A DNA stretch of 64,000 nt, taken from contig NZ_CP014619.1 of the NCBI RefSeq assembly GCF_002074055.1, forward strand, positions 1,364,001-1,428,000, read 5' to 3'. Source of the stretch: Frondihabitans sp. 762G35. GTDB lineage: Bacteria > Actinomycetota > Actinomycetes > Actinomycetales > Microbacteriaceae. The stretch's first letter is position 1. Each line of letters starts with the position of its first letter. Under the pieces are notes generated by a model. The model was not told the origin of the DNA, made no database searches, and saw nothing but the letters and a program-made list of their open reading frames with translations. The position numbers and the translations under genes were made by a program. Positions 9,761-19,378 of this stretch are shown here, in pieces.

Positions 9761-9794
9761 GAAGGGGAACCATCCAGACGGGTGGTTCCCCTTC
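9761..9794 (+). terminator. Rho-independent-type terminator after erpA
   Basis: Perfect 12-bp stem GAAGGGGAACCA (9761-9772) with TGGTTCCCCTTC (9783-9794) and a 10-base loop, 18 bases after the stop. The run of T is short, as is usual in high-GC actinobacteria. Confidence 0.85.
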
Positions 9795-9838
9795 GGCATT
9801 TCGGGTGGCGCGTGCGAATCGGAGCCCCCGGCTGCGAG

Positions 9839-9844
9839 TAGGCT
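9839..9844 (+). promoter_or_regulatory. Putative -10 element (TAGGCT) for ctaC-ctaD-ctaF
   Basis: TAGGCT hexamer downstream of the erpA terminator. It would give a leader of about 65 nt before the ctaC GTG, which has GAGAGG as its ribosome-binding site. Confidence 0.45.
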
Positions 9845-9912
9845 AAGCATGTTCCTTTTCTTACTGTGAGAGAGGGGACAAGCCCCACACTCGCATCATC
9901 CGAGAGGTAACA

Positions 9913-10809
9913 GTGCGCTCTAATCGCCGACTTCGATGGGTGGCCCTTCCCGGGGCCGCCGTCCTGATCCTGGCCCTGGCAGGTTGTTCGCAGCAGGAGC
10001 TCCAGGGGTGGCTGCCGACGACGCCCGGCACCACGAACCACGTCAACGACACCATCGGCCTCTGGGTCACGTCGTGGATCGTCCTCCTCGCGGTCGGCAT
10101 CATCACGTGGGCGCTCATCATCTGGGCCGTCGTCGTGTACCGACGCCGCAAGAACCAGACGGGCCTCCCGGTCCAGCTCCGCTACAACATGCCGATCGAG
10201 ATCTTCTACACGATCGTGCCGCTGTTCCTCGTGCTGGGCTTCTTCTTCTTCACCGCGCGCGACCAGGCCAACATCGAGAAGCCGACGGCGAACCCCGACG
10301 TCACCATCTCCGTCTACGGCAAGCGCTGGGCGTGGGACTTCAACTACATGAACACCGCCGACAAGTCGCAGAGCGTCTACACCCAGGGCATCCAGGCGCA
10401 GCAGCTCGGCGACGGCACCGTCGACGAGTCGAAGCTGCCCGTGCTGTACCTGCCCCAGGGCAAGACGGTCAAGATCAACCTGAACTCGCGCGACGTGATC
10501 CACTCGTTCTGGGTCGTGGACTTCCTCTACAAGAAGGACATGATCCCGGGCAAGCAGAACGTCATGTACTTCACGCCCGAGAAGTTGGGCACGTTCACCG
10601 GCAAGTGTGCGGAGCTGTGCGGCGAGTACCACTCGCTCATGCTCTTCAACGTGAAGGTCGTCTCCCCGGCCGACTACCAGTCGTACCTCGACACCCTGCG
10701 CGCCGAGGGCAACGTCGGCGACATCGGCGGCTCGTACGACACCAACACCAACCAGCCCAACAACAAGGCTCCGGTGGCCGAAGGCGCCGCCAGCACCTCG
10801 AGTAAGTAA
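9913..10809 (+). CDS. ctaC: Cytochrome c oxidase subunit II (aa3 type), lipoprotein
   Basis: Carries the CuA centre that takes electrons from the bcc complex, 298 residues. The N-terminus has a signal sequence ending in a lipobox (LALAGC, Cys at about 25). Two transmembrane helices follow (residues about 50-72 and 95-115). The cupredoxin domain has the CuA ligands: His near 197 (DVIHSFW), Cys232, Cys236, His240 and Met243 in the segment [12 protein letters not shown]. The start is GTG with GAGAGG. ctaD follows after 11 nt and ctaF after that, forming one operon. Confidence 0.96.
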   Translation: MRSNRRLRWVALPGAAVLILALAGCSQQELQGWLPTTPGTTNHVNDTIGLWVTSWIVLLAVGIITWALIIWAVVVYRRRKNQTGLPVQLRYNMPIEIFYTIVPLFLVLGFFFFTARDQANIEKPTANPDVTISVYGKRWAWDFNYMNTADKSQSVYTQGIQAQQLGDGTVDESKLPVLYLPQGKTVKINLNSRDVIHSFWVVDFLYKKDMIPGKQNVMYFTPEKLGTFTGKCAELCGEYHSLMLFNVKVVSPADYQSYLDTLRAEGNVGDIGGSYDTNTNQPNNKAPVAEGAASTSSK

Positions 10810-10820
10810 GGCAGCGTTCA

Positions 10821-12566
10821 ATGAGCTCAGCCACTGCGACCAGGCCCGAGACCGGCGGCCAGGCGTCCAGCCAGAACTTCAACACGACACGCGTCGGCCG
10901 TAAGGGCAACGTGGTCGTCCGGTGGATCACCTCCACCGACCACAAGGTCCTCGGGTACCTCTACCTGATCACCTCGTTCATGTACTTCCTCATCGGTGGA
11001 GTCATGGCGCTGATCATCCGTGCGCAGCTCTTCGCGCCGGGGCTCAACGTCGTCGACACCAAAGAGCAGTACAACCAGCTCTTCACGATGCACGGCACGA
11101 TCATGCTGCTGCTGTTCGCGACGCCGCTGTTCTCGGGGTTCGCCAACGCGATCATGCCCCTGCAGATCGGTGCCCCGGACGTCGCGTTCCCGCGACTCAA
11201 CGGCTTCGCCTTCTGGCTGTACTTCTTCGGCGCCATCATCGTCATCGCCGGCTTCCTGACCCCGCAGGGTGCGGCCTCCTTCGGGTGGTTCGCCTACGCC
11301 CCGCTGTCCGACACGACTTTCACACCGGGTCTCGGTGGCAACCTCTGGGTGTTCGGCCTGGCTCTGACCGGATTCTCGACGATCCTCGGTGCCGTGAACT
11401 TCATCACGACGATCATCACGATGCGCGCCCCGGGCATGACGATGTTCCGCATGCCGATCTTCACCTGGAACACGCTCGTCACCTCGATCCTCGTGATCAT
11501 GGCCTTCCCGGTCCTGGCGGCCGCCCTCTTCGGCCTCGGATTCGACCGCGTGTTCGACGCGAACGTGTTCAACCCGGCCAACGGCGGTGCGATCCTCTGG
11601 CAGCACCTGTTCTGGTTCTTCGGCCACCCCGAGGTCTACATCATCGCGCTGCCGTTCTTCGGTATCGTCTCCGAGGTCTTCCCGGTCTTCAGCCGCAAGC
11701 CGATCTTCGGGTACAAGACCCTCATCTACGCGACCATCTCCATCGCCGCCCTGTCCGTGACCGTGTGGGCGCACCACATGTACGTCACCGGTTCGGTCCT
11801 GCTTCCGTTCTTCTCGCTGATGACGATGCTCATCGCCGTCCCCACGGGCGTGAAGATCTTCAACTGGGTCGGCACCATGTGGCGCGGCTCGATCACCTTC
11901 GAGACTCCGATGCTCTGGGCGATCGGCTTCCTGATCACCTTCACCTTCGGTGGTCTGACCGGCGTCATCCTCGCCTCGCCGCCGCTCGACTTCCACGTGT
12001 CCGACTCGTACTTCGTCGTGGCGCACTTCCACTACGTCGTCTTCGGCACGGTCGTCTTCGCGATGTTCTCCGGCTTCTACTTCTGGTGGCCGAAGTGGAC
12101 GGGCAAGATGCTCAACGAGACGCTGGGCAAGGTCCACTTCTGGCTCCTGTTCATCGGCTTCCACACGACGTTCCTCGTGCAGCACTGGCTCGGTGTGATG
12201 GGTATGCCCCGTCGCTACGCGACCTACCAGCCCGAAGACAACTTCACCTGGATGAACCAGCTCTCCACCACCGGAGCCATGCTCCTCGGTGTCTCGATGC
12301 TGCCGTTCCTGTACAACGTCTACATCACCGCTCGGGTCGCCCCGAAGGTGGCCGTGAACGACCCGTGGGGCTACGGCCGCTCGCTCGAGTGGGCGACCTC
12401 CTGCCCCCCGCCGCGGCACAACTTCACGTCGATCCCGCGGATCCGTTCGGAGTCCCCGGCCTTCGACCTGAACCACCCCGAGGCAGGTCTCCCCGTCGGC
12501 ATCGGTCCGCTGAAGGACGCCCCGGATGCCCCCACGTACGACGCAGCGTCCGAGAAAGTGAAGTAG
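10821..12566 (+). CDS. ctaD: Cytochrome c oxidase subunit I
   Basis: Haem-copper core of the aa3 oxidase that reduces oxygen and pumps protons, 581 residues and about 12 transmembrane helices. The CuB site and the cross-linked Tyr are in [18 protein letters not shown]. The haem and CuB His residues also appear in WAHHMYVTG and AHFHYVVFG. The low-spin haem ligand His is in [10 protein letters not shown] near the N-terminus. Compared with other actinobacterial CtaD the length is normal. It sits 11 nt after ctaC and 7 nt before ctaF. Confidence 0.98.
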   Translation: MSSATATRPETGGQASSQNFNTTRVGRKGNVVVRWITSTDHKVLGYLYLITSFMYFLIGGVMALIIRAQLFAPGLNVVDTKEQYNQLFTMHGTIMLLLFATPLFSGFANAIMPLQIGAPDVAFPRLNGFAFWLYFFGAIIVIAGFLTPQGAASFGWFAYAPLSDTTFTPGLGGNLWVFGLALTGFSTILGAVNFITTIITMRAPGMTMFRMPIFTWNTLVTSILVIMAFPVLAAALFGLGFDRVFDANVFNPANGGAILWQHLFWFFGHPEVYIIALPFFGIVSEVFPVFSRKPIFGYKTLIYATISIAALSVTVWAHHMYVTGSVLLPFFSLMTMLIAVPTGVKIFNWVGTMWRGSITFETPMLWAIGFLITFTFGGLTGVILASPPLDFHVSDSYFVVAHFHYVVFGTVVFAMFSGFYFWWPKWTGKMLNETLGKVHFWLLFIGFHTTFLVQHWLGVMGMPRRYATYQPEDNFTWMNQLSTTGAMLLGVSMLPFLYNVYITARVAPKVAVNDPWGYGRSLEWATSCPPPRHNFTSIPRIRSESPAFDLNHPEAGLPVGIGPLKDAPDAPTYDAASEKVK

Positions 12567-12573
12567 CAGATCC

Positions 12574-12996
12574 ATGAGAGCGCAATCGAACATCTTCTGG
12601 GTCCTGGCCGTCTTCTTCTTCGTGGCCGACGCGGCCTACACGGTCTGGAGCCTCCTCTCCTACGAGTTCGCCAAGGTCGAATGGACGGGCACGCTCGGGA
12701 TCGGCCTCGCGGGGATCATGTCGATCTTCCTCGGCTACTACATGAACCGCTCGCACGCGGCTCAGTCGGGTGACCTGCCGGAAGACCGCCTCGACGCGAA
12801 CATCGACGACGGCGACCCCGAGATCGGGTTCTTCAACCCGTGGTCGTGGTGGCCCATCATCCTGGCCGCCGGATGCACCCTGGTCTTCCTGGGTCTGGCC
12901 GTCGGCATGTGGATCATCTTCTTCGGCGCGGCGCTCACCACGATCGCTCTCGTCGGATGGGTCTTCGAGAACTACCGCGGTATCCACCAGCACTGA
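12574..12996 (+). CDS. ctaF: Cytochrome c oxidase subunit IV (actinobacterial CtaF)
   Basis: Small accessory subunit of the actinobacterial bcc-aa3 supercomplex, 140 residues. Four hydrophobic helices in two pairs are visible (residues about 5-28, 33-52, 88-110 and 112-132). The central loop has the conserved acidic and aromatic pattern DPEIGFFNPWSWWP. It is the last gene of the ctaCDF operon. A UUCG-capped hairpin follows the stop. The gene has no obvious catalytic residues; its role is structural by family knowledge. Confidence 0.93.
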   Translation: MRAQSNIFWVLAVFFFVADAAYTVWSLLSYEFAKVEWTGTLGIGLAGIMSIFLGYYMNRSHAAQSGDLPEDRLDANIDDGDPEIGFFNPWSWWPIILAAGCTLVFLGLAVGMWIIFFGAALTTIALVGWVFENYRGIHQH

Positions 12997-13432
12997 CGCG
13001 GATCCGACCATGGCTGGGCATCACCTTCGGGTGGTGCCCCGCTTTCGTGTCCCCACGGATCCGGATCCGTCGCCGGTCCTGCCGCGGACGCATCGGATCA
13101 GCGCTCCGGGCGTGTCAGGCGGCCTCAGGAGCTCTGCGAGGGCACGGAGACACGGAAGGTCGGGCGCGGGGGTCGGGCGGGTCGACGTCGGGTCTCCGTG
13201 GACTTTCCTGCTGTGGCGACGAGCGTGTCAATCGCCCTGACAGCGATGTGACCCGCTCGCACGCGAAGAAAACCACAGCCGGGATGACACGCAGGACGCG
13301 GAGACGCATCGAGAGCTCTCGGGACCTTCGGAGGTGCTGGGGGAGGAGACGGCGCTGTACGGTCGGTCGCAGGAGGCGACTGCGCCGCGTGCGCTTCGGC
13401 TCCGTCGCCAGTCCCCACTCCGAAGGAGCCTC
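12997..13432 (+). other. 436-bp intergenic region after ctaF
   Basis: No credible gene on either strand. It holds the ctaF terminator hairpin (13016-13039) and a perfect 16-base palindrome at 13055-13070. A weak TANNNT hexamer, TACGGT, lies at 13358-13363 about 70 bases before the next gene. The rest shows no repeats or conserved signals that I recognise. Confidence 0.6.
13016..13039 (+). terminator. UUCG-loop terminator after ctaF
   Basis: Ten-base-pair stem GGGCATCACC (13016-13025) with GGTGGTGCCC (13030-13039), one G-U wobble, closed by the very stable tetraloop UUCG (13026-13029). It starts 20 bases after the ctaF stop. Confidence 0.8.
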
Positions 13433-13852
13433 ATGGAAACCCTCTTCACCGTCCTCCACGTCGTCGCTGCCGTCTTCATCGTCGGGCCGATGGCGATCCT
13501 CCCCATGACGGCCCTGCGAGCACTGAGAGCCGGTCACACCGATCAGGTCGCGGTGCTGGCGAAGAGCACACGGGTCTTCACCCTGCTCTCCCTCGTGGTC
13601 GCGGTCCTCGGCTTCGGAGTTCTGGGCATGAGCTCCCGGAGCGACGACCTCTCGTTCTCGACCCCGTGGATCCTGGCGTCCGTCGTCCTCTACGCCGGCG
13701 CCCTCGCCGTCAGCCTCGTCGTGGTCGTTCCCGCGCTTCAGGCCGCAGCCGGGGGAGCCGCCGGCTCCACCTACGGCCGTGTCGCCGGCGGGTCGGGGAT
13801 CGTCGCGCTCCTCCTCGTCGCGGTCACGGTGCTCATGGTCTGGCAGCCGTAG
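13433..13852 (+). CDS. Small membrane protein, probable DUF2269 family
   Basis: Protein of 139 residues with four predicted transmembrane helices: residues about 3-22 (LFTVLHVVAAVFIVGPMAI), 45-65, 76-98 and 115-136. The N-terminal LHVVAAVFIVGP with a conserved His is reminiscent of DUF2269 membrane proteins. I chose the ATG preceded by GAAGGAG; an in-frame start 33 codons upstream has no such site. It lies between the two halves of the terminal oxidase gene set and converges on qcrB, but no functional link is shown. Function unknown. Confidence 0.72.
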   Translation: METLFTVLHVVAAVFIVGPMAILPMTALRALRAGHTDQVAVLAKSTRVFTLLSLVVAVLGFGVLGMSSRSDDLSFSTPWILASVVLYAGALAVSLVVVVPALQAAAGGAAGSTYGRVAGGSGIVALLLVAVTVLMVWQP

Positions 13853-13887
13853 GGTTCGCGTCGGCAGCGCGCACCGCACAAGCATGA

Positions 13888-13924
13888 CGAAGGGCCCGTC
13901 CACACGAGGTGGACGGGCCCTTCG
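13888..13924 (+). terminator. Bidirectional terminator between the DUF2269-like gene and qcrB
   Basis: Perfect 16-bp stem (13888-13903 with 13909-13924; arms CGAAGGGCCCGTCCAC and its complement) with a 5-base loop ACGAG. It lies between two converging genes and can serve both strands. Confidence 0.9.
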
Positions 13925-13939
13925 GCGTGTGGGTCTGGA

Positions 13940-15607
13940 TCAGTGGCGTGAAGCCTCGACCTCGGCCTGGTCGGCGTGGTCACCGTGGCTGCTGTGCGCG
14001 GCCGCCAGCTCGCTCGGCGTGACCGGCGAGATGCGGTCCTCGAAGAAGAACCCGGAGACCGATGCCCGGACGCGCTCGAGCGGCGTGACCTGTCCGCGCT
14101 CGTTCGGACGCACCGTGAGCGGCTCGTACTCGTTGAAGCTGACCAGCTTCCAGAGCTCGTACTTGTCGAGGGGCTCGTGCACCTCGATGTACTCGCCACC
14201 CGGGAGACGGACGATGCGGCCGGACTCGTTGCCGTGCAGCGCGATCTCGCGATCCTTGCGCTGGAGGCCGAGGCAGACGCGCTTCGTCACCCAGAAGGCG
14301 ATGAACGGGCCCGCTACCGCGAAGAACTGCATCACGTGGATGACCTGGTCGATCGACAGCTTGAAGTGCGTCGCCATGAGGTCGGACGAGGCCGCTGCCC
14401 AGAGGGCGGCGTACAGCGTCATGAAGGCGGCGCCGAAAGCGGTCCGGGTCGGCGCGTTTCGCGGGCGGTCGAGGATGTGGTGCTCGCGCTTGTCGCCGGT
14501 CACCCAGCCCTCGAAGAACGGCCAGAACGCGACGGCCCCCAGGAGACCCATCAGGACGACGATCGGAACGAGGATGTTGAACGAGACCGTGTAACCGGCC
14601 CAGACGACCTCCCAGTGCGGCGGGACGAGGCGCAGGGCGCCGTCGGCGAAGCCGATGTACCAGTCGGGCTGCGTTCCGGCCGAGACCGGTGAGGGGTCGT
14701 ACGGACCGTAGTTCCAGATCGGGTTGATCGTGAACAGCGACGCGATCAGGACGATGACGCCGAAGACGATGAAGAAGAATCCACCGGCCTTGGCGGCGAA
14801 CACCGGCATGACCGGGACGCCCACGACGTTGTCGTTGGTCTTACCGGGGCCCGCGAACTGCGTGTGCTTGTTGATGATCAGCAGCAGCAGGTGAGCGCCG
14901 AGCATGGCGATCAGGAGGGCCGGCAGGAGCATGATGTGCAGCGAGTACAGGCGGCTCACCACGGCCGTGCCCGGGAACTCCCCGCCGAACAGCAGGTAGG
15001 AGATCCACACGCCGATGACCGGGATGCCCTTCACCATGCCGTCGATGATGCGGAGACCGTTACCCGACAGGAGGTCGTCGGGGAGCGAGTAGCCGGTGAA
15101 GCCCTCGGCCAGCGCCAGGATGAACAGGACGAAGCCGATGAACCAGTTGATTTCGCGCGGCTTGCGGAAGGCACCCGTGAAGAAGATGCGCAGCATGTGC
15201 AGGCCGATGGCGGCGATGAAGAGCAGCGCCGCCCAGTGGTGGATCTGGCGGAAGAGCAGACCACCGCGGATGTCGAACGAGATGTTCAGGGTCGAGTTCA
15301 TCGCGGCGGACATCGTGATGCCCTTGAGCGGTGCGTACGAGCCCTGGTAGATCGTCTCGGTCATCGACGGCTGGAAGAAGAAGGTCAGGAAGGTGCCGGA
15401 CAGCAGGATGACCACGAAGCTGTAGAGGGCGACCTCACCGAGCATGAACGACCAGTGGTCGGGGAAGATCTTGCGACCCACCTCCTTGACCAGGCCGGAG
15501 ATGCTGGTTCGTTCGTCGATGTAGTTGGCGGCTCCGCCAACGAATTTCATGCCGCGGCCCTGCTGGACGGCAGGGACGTTCGACTTGGATGCAGTTGCGG
15601 TACTCAA
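13940..15607 (-). CDS. qcrB: Cytochrome bc1 complex cytochrome b subunit
   Basis: Di-haem cytochrome b of the menaquinol:cytochrome c reductase, 555 residues with eight or nine transmembrane helices. The first haem-bearing helix pair is seen in RQIHHWAALLFIAAIGLHML (the paired His motif) and the second in LYSLHIMLLPALLIAMLGAH. The quinone-site segment appears as NPIWNYGPYDP rather than the mitochondrial PEWY. The C-terminal soluble extension is typical of actinobacterial QcrB. The TTG start overlaps the qcrA stop (TTGA), with GGGAG upstream, so translation is coupled. It is the last gene of ctaE-qcrCAB. Confidence 0.96.
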   Translation of the reverse strand: MSTATASKSNVPAVQQGRGMKFVGGAANYIDERTSISGLVKEVGRKIFPDHWSFMLGEVALYSFVVILLSGTFLTFFFQPSMTETIYQGSYAPLKGITMSAAMNSTLNISFDIRGGLLFRQIHHWAALLFIAAIGLHMLRIFFTGAFRKPREINWFIGFVLFILALAEGFTGYSLPDDLLSGNGLRIIDGMVKGIPVIGVWISYLLFGGEFPGTAVVSRLYSLHIMLLPALLIAMLGAHLLLLIINKHTQFAGPGKTNDNVVGVPVMPVFAAKAGGFFFIVFGVIVLIASLFTINPIWNYGPYDPSPVSAGTQPDWYIGFADGALRLVPPHWEVVWAGYTVSFNILVPIVVLMGLLGAVAFWPFFEGWVTGDKREHHILDRPRNAPTRTAFGAAFMTLYAALWAAASSDLMATHFKLSIDQVIHVMQFFAVAGPFIAFWVTKRVCLGLQRKDREIALHGNESGRIVRLPGGEYIEVHEPLDKYELWKLVSFNEYEPLTVRPNERGQVTPLERVRASVSGFFFEDRISPVTPSELAAAHSSHGDHADQAEVEASRH

Positions 15608-16671
15608 CGGTCTCGCTCCCAGAAACTCGGGCCCACGGGTTCGTGGAAATCGCTCTGCGCGACGAGATACCCTTCGGAGTCGACGGTGATCGGCAGCTGC
15701 GGGAGGGGCCGACTTGCGGGCCCGAAGATCACATGGCAGTTGTTGGTCACGTCGAAAGTCGACTGGTGGCAGGGGCAGAGCAGGTGGTGTGTCTGCTGCT
15801 CGTAGAGGGCCACGGGGCACCCCACGTGAGTGCAGATCTTGGAGTAGGCGACGATTCCGTCATACTGCCAGTTCTCGCGACCTGCGGGTTCGTTCAGGTC
15901 AGCGGGATTCAGCCTCATGAGGAGGACGGCCGCCTTGGCTTTCTCTTCGAGCAGGTCTTGCGACTGGAGCAGGTCTTCCGGGATGACGTGGAAGACGGAG
16001 CCGAGAGTCACGTCGGCCGCTTTGATGCGGGTACCGGTCGGGTCGAGCGACAGGTACGAGCCCTTCTTCCACATGGTGTGGCGGAGGACGGTGTTGGGGT
16101 CGATCTTCGGTCCGAGGTCGCGGAAGATCACGACGCCGGGCAGGATGAAGGCCACGACGGCCCCGAACAGGCTGTTGCGGATGAGAGCGCGCCGACCGAA
16201 GCCGGACTCCTTGTTGCCGAGGGTGAAGACCTCGGCTGCCTTGGCACGCGTCGCGTCGGAGCCGCGCGTGAGGTGCCGCATCTCCGTGATCTCGCGGGCG
16301 GGCATGAGCGTCTTCGACCAGTGGACCGCGCCGATGCCGATCGACAGGAGACCGAGGGCGATACCGAGACCGAGGAAGAGGTTGTTGAGCCGGATCGAGC
16401 CGGTGTCACCCGGGGTGATCGGGAAGGCGATGTAGGCCGCGACGGCGAGCACGCTGAACACGACGCTCGCGAAGAAGAGGAAGGAGACCTGGCGCTCGGC
16501 CTTCTTCTCCTCCTTGGGGTCGAGGTCGGTGACGCGAAGACGGTGCGGCGGCTCGCCCGGGTTCTCGAAGGCGTCCGTCGTGACGACCGCGGTCCCTGCC
16601 GAGGTCTTCAGCGGCTCGCTCTTCTCGACAGCGGAGCCCGTTCCCGGGGTCTCGTCGTCGTGATCTGCCAT
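15604..16671 (-). CDS. qcrA: Rieske iron-sulfur subunit of the cytochrome bc1 complex
   Basis: Holds the [2Fe-2S] cluster that takes electrons from menaquinol, 355 residues. Three transmembrane helices (residues about 65-85, 95-115 and 165-185) match the actinobacterial QcrA topology. The Rieske ligands are Cys280 and His282 in CTHVGC and Cys299 and His302 in CPCHQS, with Cys285/Cys301 for the disulfide. I chose the ATG at MADHDDE, with AAAGGC upstream. It overlaps the qcrB TTG start by three bases and follows qcrC by 65 nt. Confidence 0.96.
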   Translation of the reverse strand: MADHDDETPGTGSAVEKSEPLKTSAGTAVVTTDAFENPGEPPHRLRVTDLDPKEEKKAERQVSFLFFASVVFSVLAVAAYIAFPITPGDTGSIRLNNLFLGLGIALGLLSIGIGAVHWSKTLMPAREITEMRHLTRGSDATRAKAAEVFTLGNKESGFGRRALIRNSLFGAVVAFILPGVVIFRDLGPKIDPNTVLRHTMWKKGSYLSLDPTGTRIKAADVTLGSVFHVIPEDLLQSQDLLEEKAKAAVLLMRLNPADLNEPAGRENWQYDGIVAYSKICTHVGCPVALYEQQTHHLLCPCHQSTFDVTNNCHVIFGPASRPLPQLPITVDSEGYLVAQSDFHEPVGPSFWERDR

Positions 16672-16736
16672 GGTGTTGCCTTTCGGTGAGTCGAGGACTC
16701 GTGAGTGCGGGACTCGCGAGAAGTGGGGTTCTCGGT

Positions 16737-17546
16737 CTAGTTGGACTTCGCGGTCAGCCAGACCGTGATGGCGACGATGGCTCCGAGGCCGAAGATCCAG
16801 ATGAAGAGACCTTCGGACACCGGGCCGAGGTTGCCGAGTTCGAATCCACCGGGCGAGGGGTTCTTCTCGAGGTACTTCAGGTAGGTGATGATGTCCGCTT
16901 TGTCCTGCGGGGTGATGTTCAGGTCGTTGAAGACCGGCATGTTCTGCGGGCCGGTGAGCATGGCCTCGTAGATGTGCTTGGAGGTGACGCCCTTGAGCGC
17001 GGGGGCGAACTTGCCGTCGGTCAGGGCTCCGCCGGCTCCGGCGACGTTGTGGCACATGGCGCAGTTGATGCGGAAGAGCTCGGCGCCCTTGGAGGCGTTG
17101 GCGTTGCCCTGGAGGTACTGGGCCTCGGGCTCCGACGGACCGGTTCCGAGCGAAGCGACGTACGCCGCCATGTCCTGGATCTGCTGGTCGGTGAACTGGA
17201 CCGGCTTCTTGAGCGCCTGGGGGCCGTTGGCCGCGCCGGGCATGCGGCCCGTGCCGACCTGGAAGTCGACCGAAGCGGCGCCCACGCCGATGAGGCTCGG
17301 GCCGGCGGTGGTGCCGGAGCCGTTGACGTTGTGGCAGGTCGCGCAGTTCGCGGCGAAGAGCTTCTTACCCTCGTTGACGTTTGCCTGCGAGCTGCCCGAG
17401 CTCGTCTCGGCCGTCGCGGAGGAGGTGAACAGGGCGTACGCACCACCGGTGGTCAGGAGACCGACCAGGATGAGCGAGACGGTCGCGACGGGGGAGCGGC
17501 GGCCGACGGCTCGCTTCTTTTGTGTGCTGCTTCTCTTAGAGAACAT
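16737..17546 (-). CDS. qcrC: Di-haem cytochrome c subunit of the bcc complex
   Basis: Cytochrome cc that passes electrons directly to CuA of the oxidase in actinobacteria, 269 residues. It has an N-terminal membrane anchor (residues about 22-42) and two haem c motifs, CATCH at 68-72 and CAMCH at 162-166. Axial Met candidates are in GRMPG and NMPVF. A C-terminal helix (FIWIFGLGAIVAITVWL) anchors the other end. The start is ambiguous: ATG at 17546, or a TTG five codons upstream that sits closer to the ctaE stop. Neither has a strong Shine-Dalgarno sequence. Confidence 0.95.
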   Translation of the reverse strand: MFSKRSSTQKKRAVGRRSPVATVSLILVGLLTTGGAYALFTSSATAETSSGSSQANVNEGKKLFAANCATCHNVNGSGTTAGPSLIGVGAASVDFQVGTGRMPGAANGPQALKKPVQFTDQQIQDMAAYVASLGTGPSEPEAQYLQGNANASKGAELFRINCAMCHNVAGAGGALTDGKFAPALKGVTSKHIYEAMLTGPQNMPVFNDLNITPQDKADIITYLKYLEKNPSPGGFELGNLGPVSEGLFIWIFGLGAIVAITVWLTAKSN

Positions 17547-17564
17547 GGGGAAGGGATCCAATGC

Positions 17565-18200
17565 CTATTTGAGGATGTAGATGACCAGGAACAGGCCGAT
17601 CCAGACGACGTCGACGAAGTGCCAGTAGTAGGAGATGACGATGGCGCCGGTCGCCTCGCGGTGACCGAAGTTCTTGACCGCGTACGCGCGACCGATGATG
17701 AAGAGGAAGCAGATGAGACCACCCGTCACGTGAGCCGCGTGGAAGCCGGTCGTGAGGTAGAAGGCGGAACCGTAGGCGCTCGACTGGAGGGTGACGTGCT
17801 CGGCGATGAGGTTCGTGTACTCGTACATCTGCAGCGACACGAACGTCGCACCCATGGCGTAGGTGAGGAAGAACCATTCGACGAGGCCCCACTTGCTGAC
17901 CTGGAAGAGGGAGCCGGTGCGCTTGCCCTGCATCCGCTCCGCGGCGAAGACGCCGAACTGGCAGGTCACGCTGGACAGCACCAGGGTGATGGTGTTGAAG
18001 GCCGCGAACGGGACGTCGAGCTTGCCGGTCTCGCTGGCCCAGAGCTCGGGAGACGTGCTGCGGAGGGTGAAGTAGATCGCGAACAGACCCGCGAAGAACA
18101 TCACCTCGCTGCCGAGCCAGACGATCGTTCCGACGGCAGCGGTGCTGGGCCGATTGACGACCGGCCCGCCTGAGGGTCTCGAGAGAGAGGTACTTGTCAC
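17565..18200 (-). CDS. ctaE: Cytochrome c oxidase subunit III
   Basis: Integral membrane subunit of the aa3 oxidase, 211 residues with five transmembrane helices. The family pattern is clear: GTIVWLGSEVMFFAGLFAIY near the N-terminus, the Glu- and His-containing middle segment AFYLTTGFHAAHVTGGL, and the C-terminal YYWHFVDVVWIGLF. A GTG at 18200 gives the usual actinobacterial length; another in-frame GTG ten codons upstream is possible. It heads the ctaE-qcrC-qcrA-qcrB operon and is divergent from trpD across about 100 bases. Confidence 0.95.
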   Translation of the reverse strand: MTSTSLSRPSGGPVVNRPSTAAVGTIVWLGSEVMFFAGLFAIYFTLRSTSPELWASETGKLDVPFAAFNTITLVLSSVTCQFGVFAAERMQGKRTGSLFQVSKWGLVEWFFLTYAMGATFVSLQMYEYTNLIAEHVTLQSSAYGSAFYLTTGFHAAHVTGGLICFLFIIGRAYAVKNFGHREATGAIVISYYWHFVDVVWIGLFLVIYILK

Positions 18201-18288
18201 GGGTCCATTATGGACGATAAACCGCGCCACGTTTCGCCCCGACAGACTGCCAGTGTCGACATCGAGATATCTGAGAAGACCTGCTTAG

Positions 18289-18294
18289 TAGGCT
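18289..18294 (+). promoter_or_regulatory. Putative leaderless promoter -10 (TAGGCT) of trpD
   Basis: TAGGCT ends 7 nt before the trpD ATG. That is the spacing expected when transcription starts at the A of the start codon. A GGGAG lies in the gap but is only three bases from the ATG, too close to act as a ribosome-binding site. Confidence 0.55.
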
Positions 18295-18301
18295 GGGAGT
18301 C

Positions 18302-19354
18302 ATGTCGAACGAGCTGACCTGGCCGAGCATCCTGGATTCCCTGCTGGGGGGTACGGACCTCTCGATCTCCGAGGCCACCTGGGCCATGGAGCAGGTGATG
18401 ATCGGCCGTGCGACGGACGCCCAGCTGGCCGCGTTCCTCATCGCGCTGCGGGCCAAGGGCGAGACGGTCGACGAGATCGTCGGCTTCCGCGACGCCATCC
18501 TCGCGCAGGCGCTCCCGCTGCCCGTCGACTCGATGGGAGTCGACATCGTGGGTACCGGGGGAGACCGTTTCGGCACCGTGAACGTCTCCACCATGGCGTC
18601 GGTCGTCGTGGCCGCGGCGGGCGTGCCCGTGATCAAGCACGGCAACCGCGCGGCGAGCTCGGCCTCCGGGTCGAGCGACGTCCTGGCGGCGCTGGGGGTC
18701 GACCTGACCCGCGATCCCGCGCGCGTCGCGGAAGTGCTCGGCGAGGTCGGCATCACGTTCGCCTTCGCCGCGGCCTTCCACCCCGGATTCGCCCATGCGG
18801 CCGCGACCCGCCGTGAGATCGGCGTCCCCACCGTCTTCAACTTCCTGGGTCCGCTCACGAACCCGGCCCGCCCCGAGGCCAGCGCCGTGGGGGTCGCGAA
18901 CCTCGAGAAGGTCGGCCTCGTCGTCGGCGTGTTCCAGACCCGCGGCGCCACCGCGCTCGTCTTCCGCGGCGACGATGGTCTCGACGAGTTGACGACCACC
19001 GGCCATAGTCACATCTGGGAGGTCACCGGCGGCTCGGTCACCGAGCACGACCTCGATCCGCTGGAGCTCGGCCTCGCCAGGGCGTCCATCTCCGATCTCC
19101 TCGGGGGAGACGCGGCCCACAACGCCGAGGTCGCCCGGCGGACCCTCGCCGGCGAGACGGGTGCGGTCCGCGACATCGTGCTGCTGAACGCGGCGGCCGG
19201 ACTCGTCTCGTTCCGCCTCGCCGCGGATCCTGCGCAGCGCGAGCGCCCCATCGTCGCCCGGTTCCGGGAGCAGCTCGAGGTGGCCGCCCGGACGATCGAC
19301 TCGGGGGCCGCCACGGCGAAGCTCGACCAGTGGGTGGCCGCGACCCGCGCCTGA
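18302..19354 (+). CDS. trpD: Anthranilate phosphoribosyltransferase
   Basis: Transfers phosphoribose from PRPP to anthranilate in tryptophan synthesis, 350 residues. The PRPP/Mg site motifs are GTGGD at 84-88, NVST at 94-97 and KHGNRAASS at about 112-120. The fold matches the class IV phosphoribosyltransferases in length and motif order. No other trp genes are in the window; the pairing with ctaE divergently is common in actinobacteria. A strong hairpin lies between its stop and the converging glpK. Confidence 0.96.
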   Translation: MSNELTWPSILDSLLGGTDLSISEATWAMEQVMIGRATDAQLAAFLIALRAKGETVDEIVGFRDAILAQALPLPVDSMGVDIVGTGGDRFGTVNVSTMASVVVAAAGVPVIKHGNRAASSASGSSDVLAALGVDLTRDPARVAEVLGEVGITFAFAAAFHPGFAHAAATRREIGVPTVFNFLGPLTNPARPEASAVGVANLEKVGLVVGVFQTRGATALVFRGDDGLDELTTTGHSHIWEVTGGSVTEHDLDPLELGLARASISDLLGGDAAHNAEVARRTLAGETGAVRDIVLLNAAAGLVSFRLAADPAQRERPIVARFREQLEVAARTIDSGAATAKLDQWVAATRA

Positions 19355-19378
19355 CAGGCGGGCGCCACGAGACGGCGA

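Noticed and set aside
12997-13432. Overlapping frames in the gap after ctaF as possible genes
   Set aside because: No frame has a ribosome-binding site or recognisable sequence, and the strong hairpin at its start fits an operon end.
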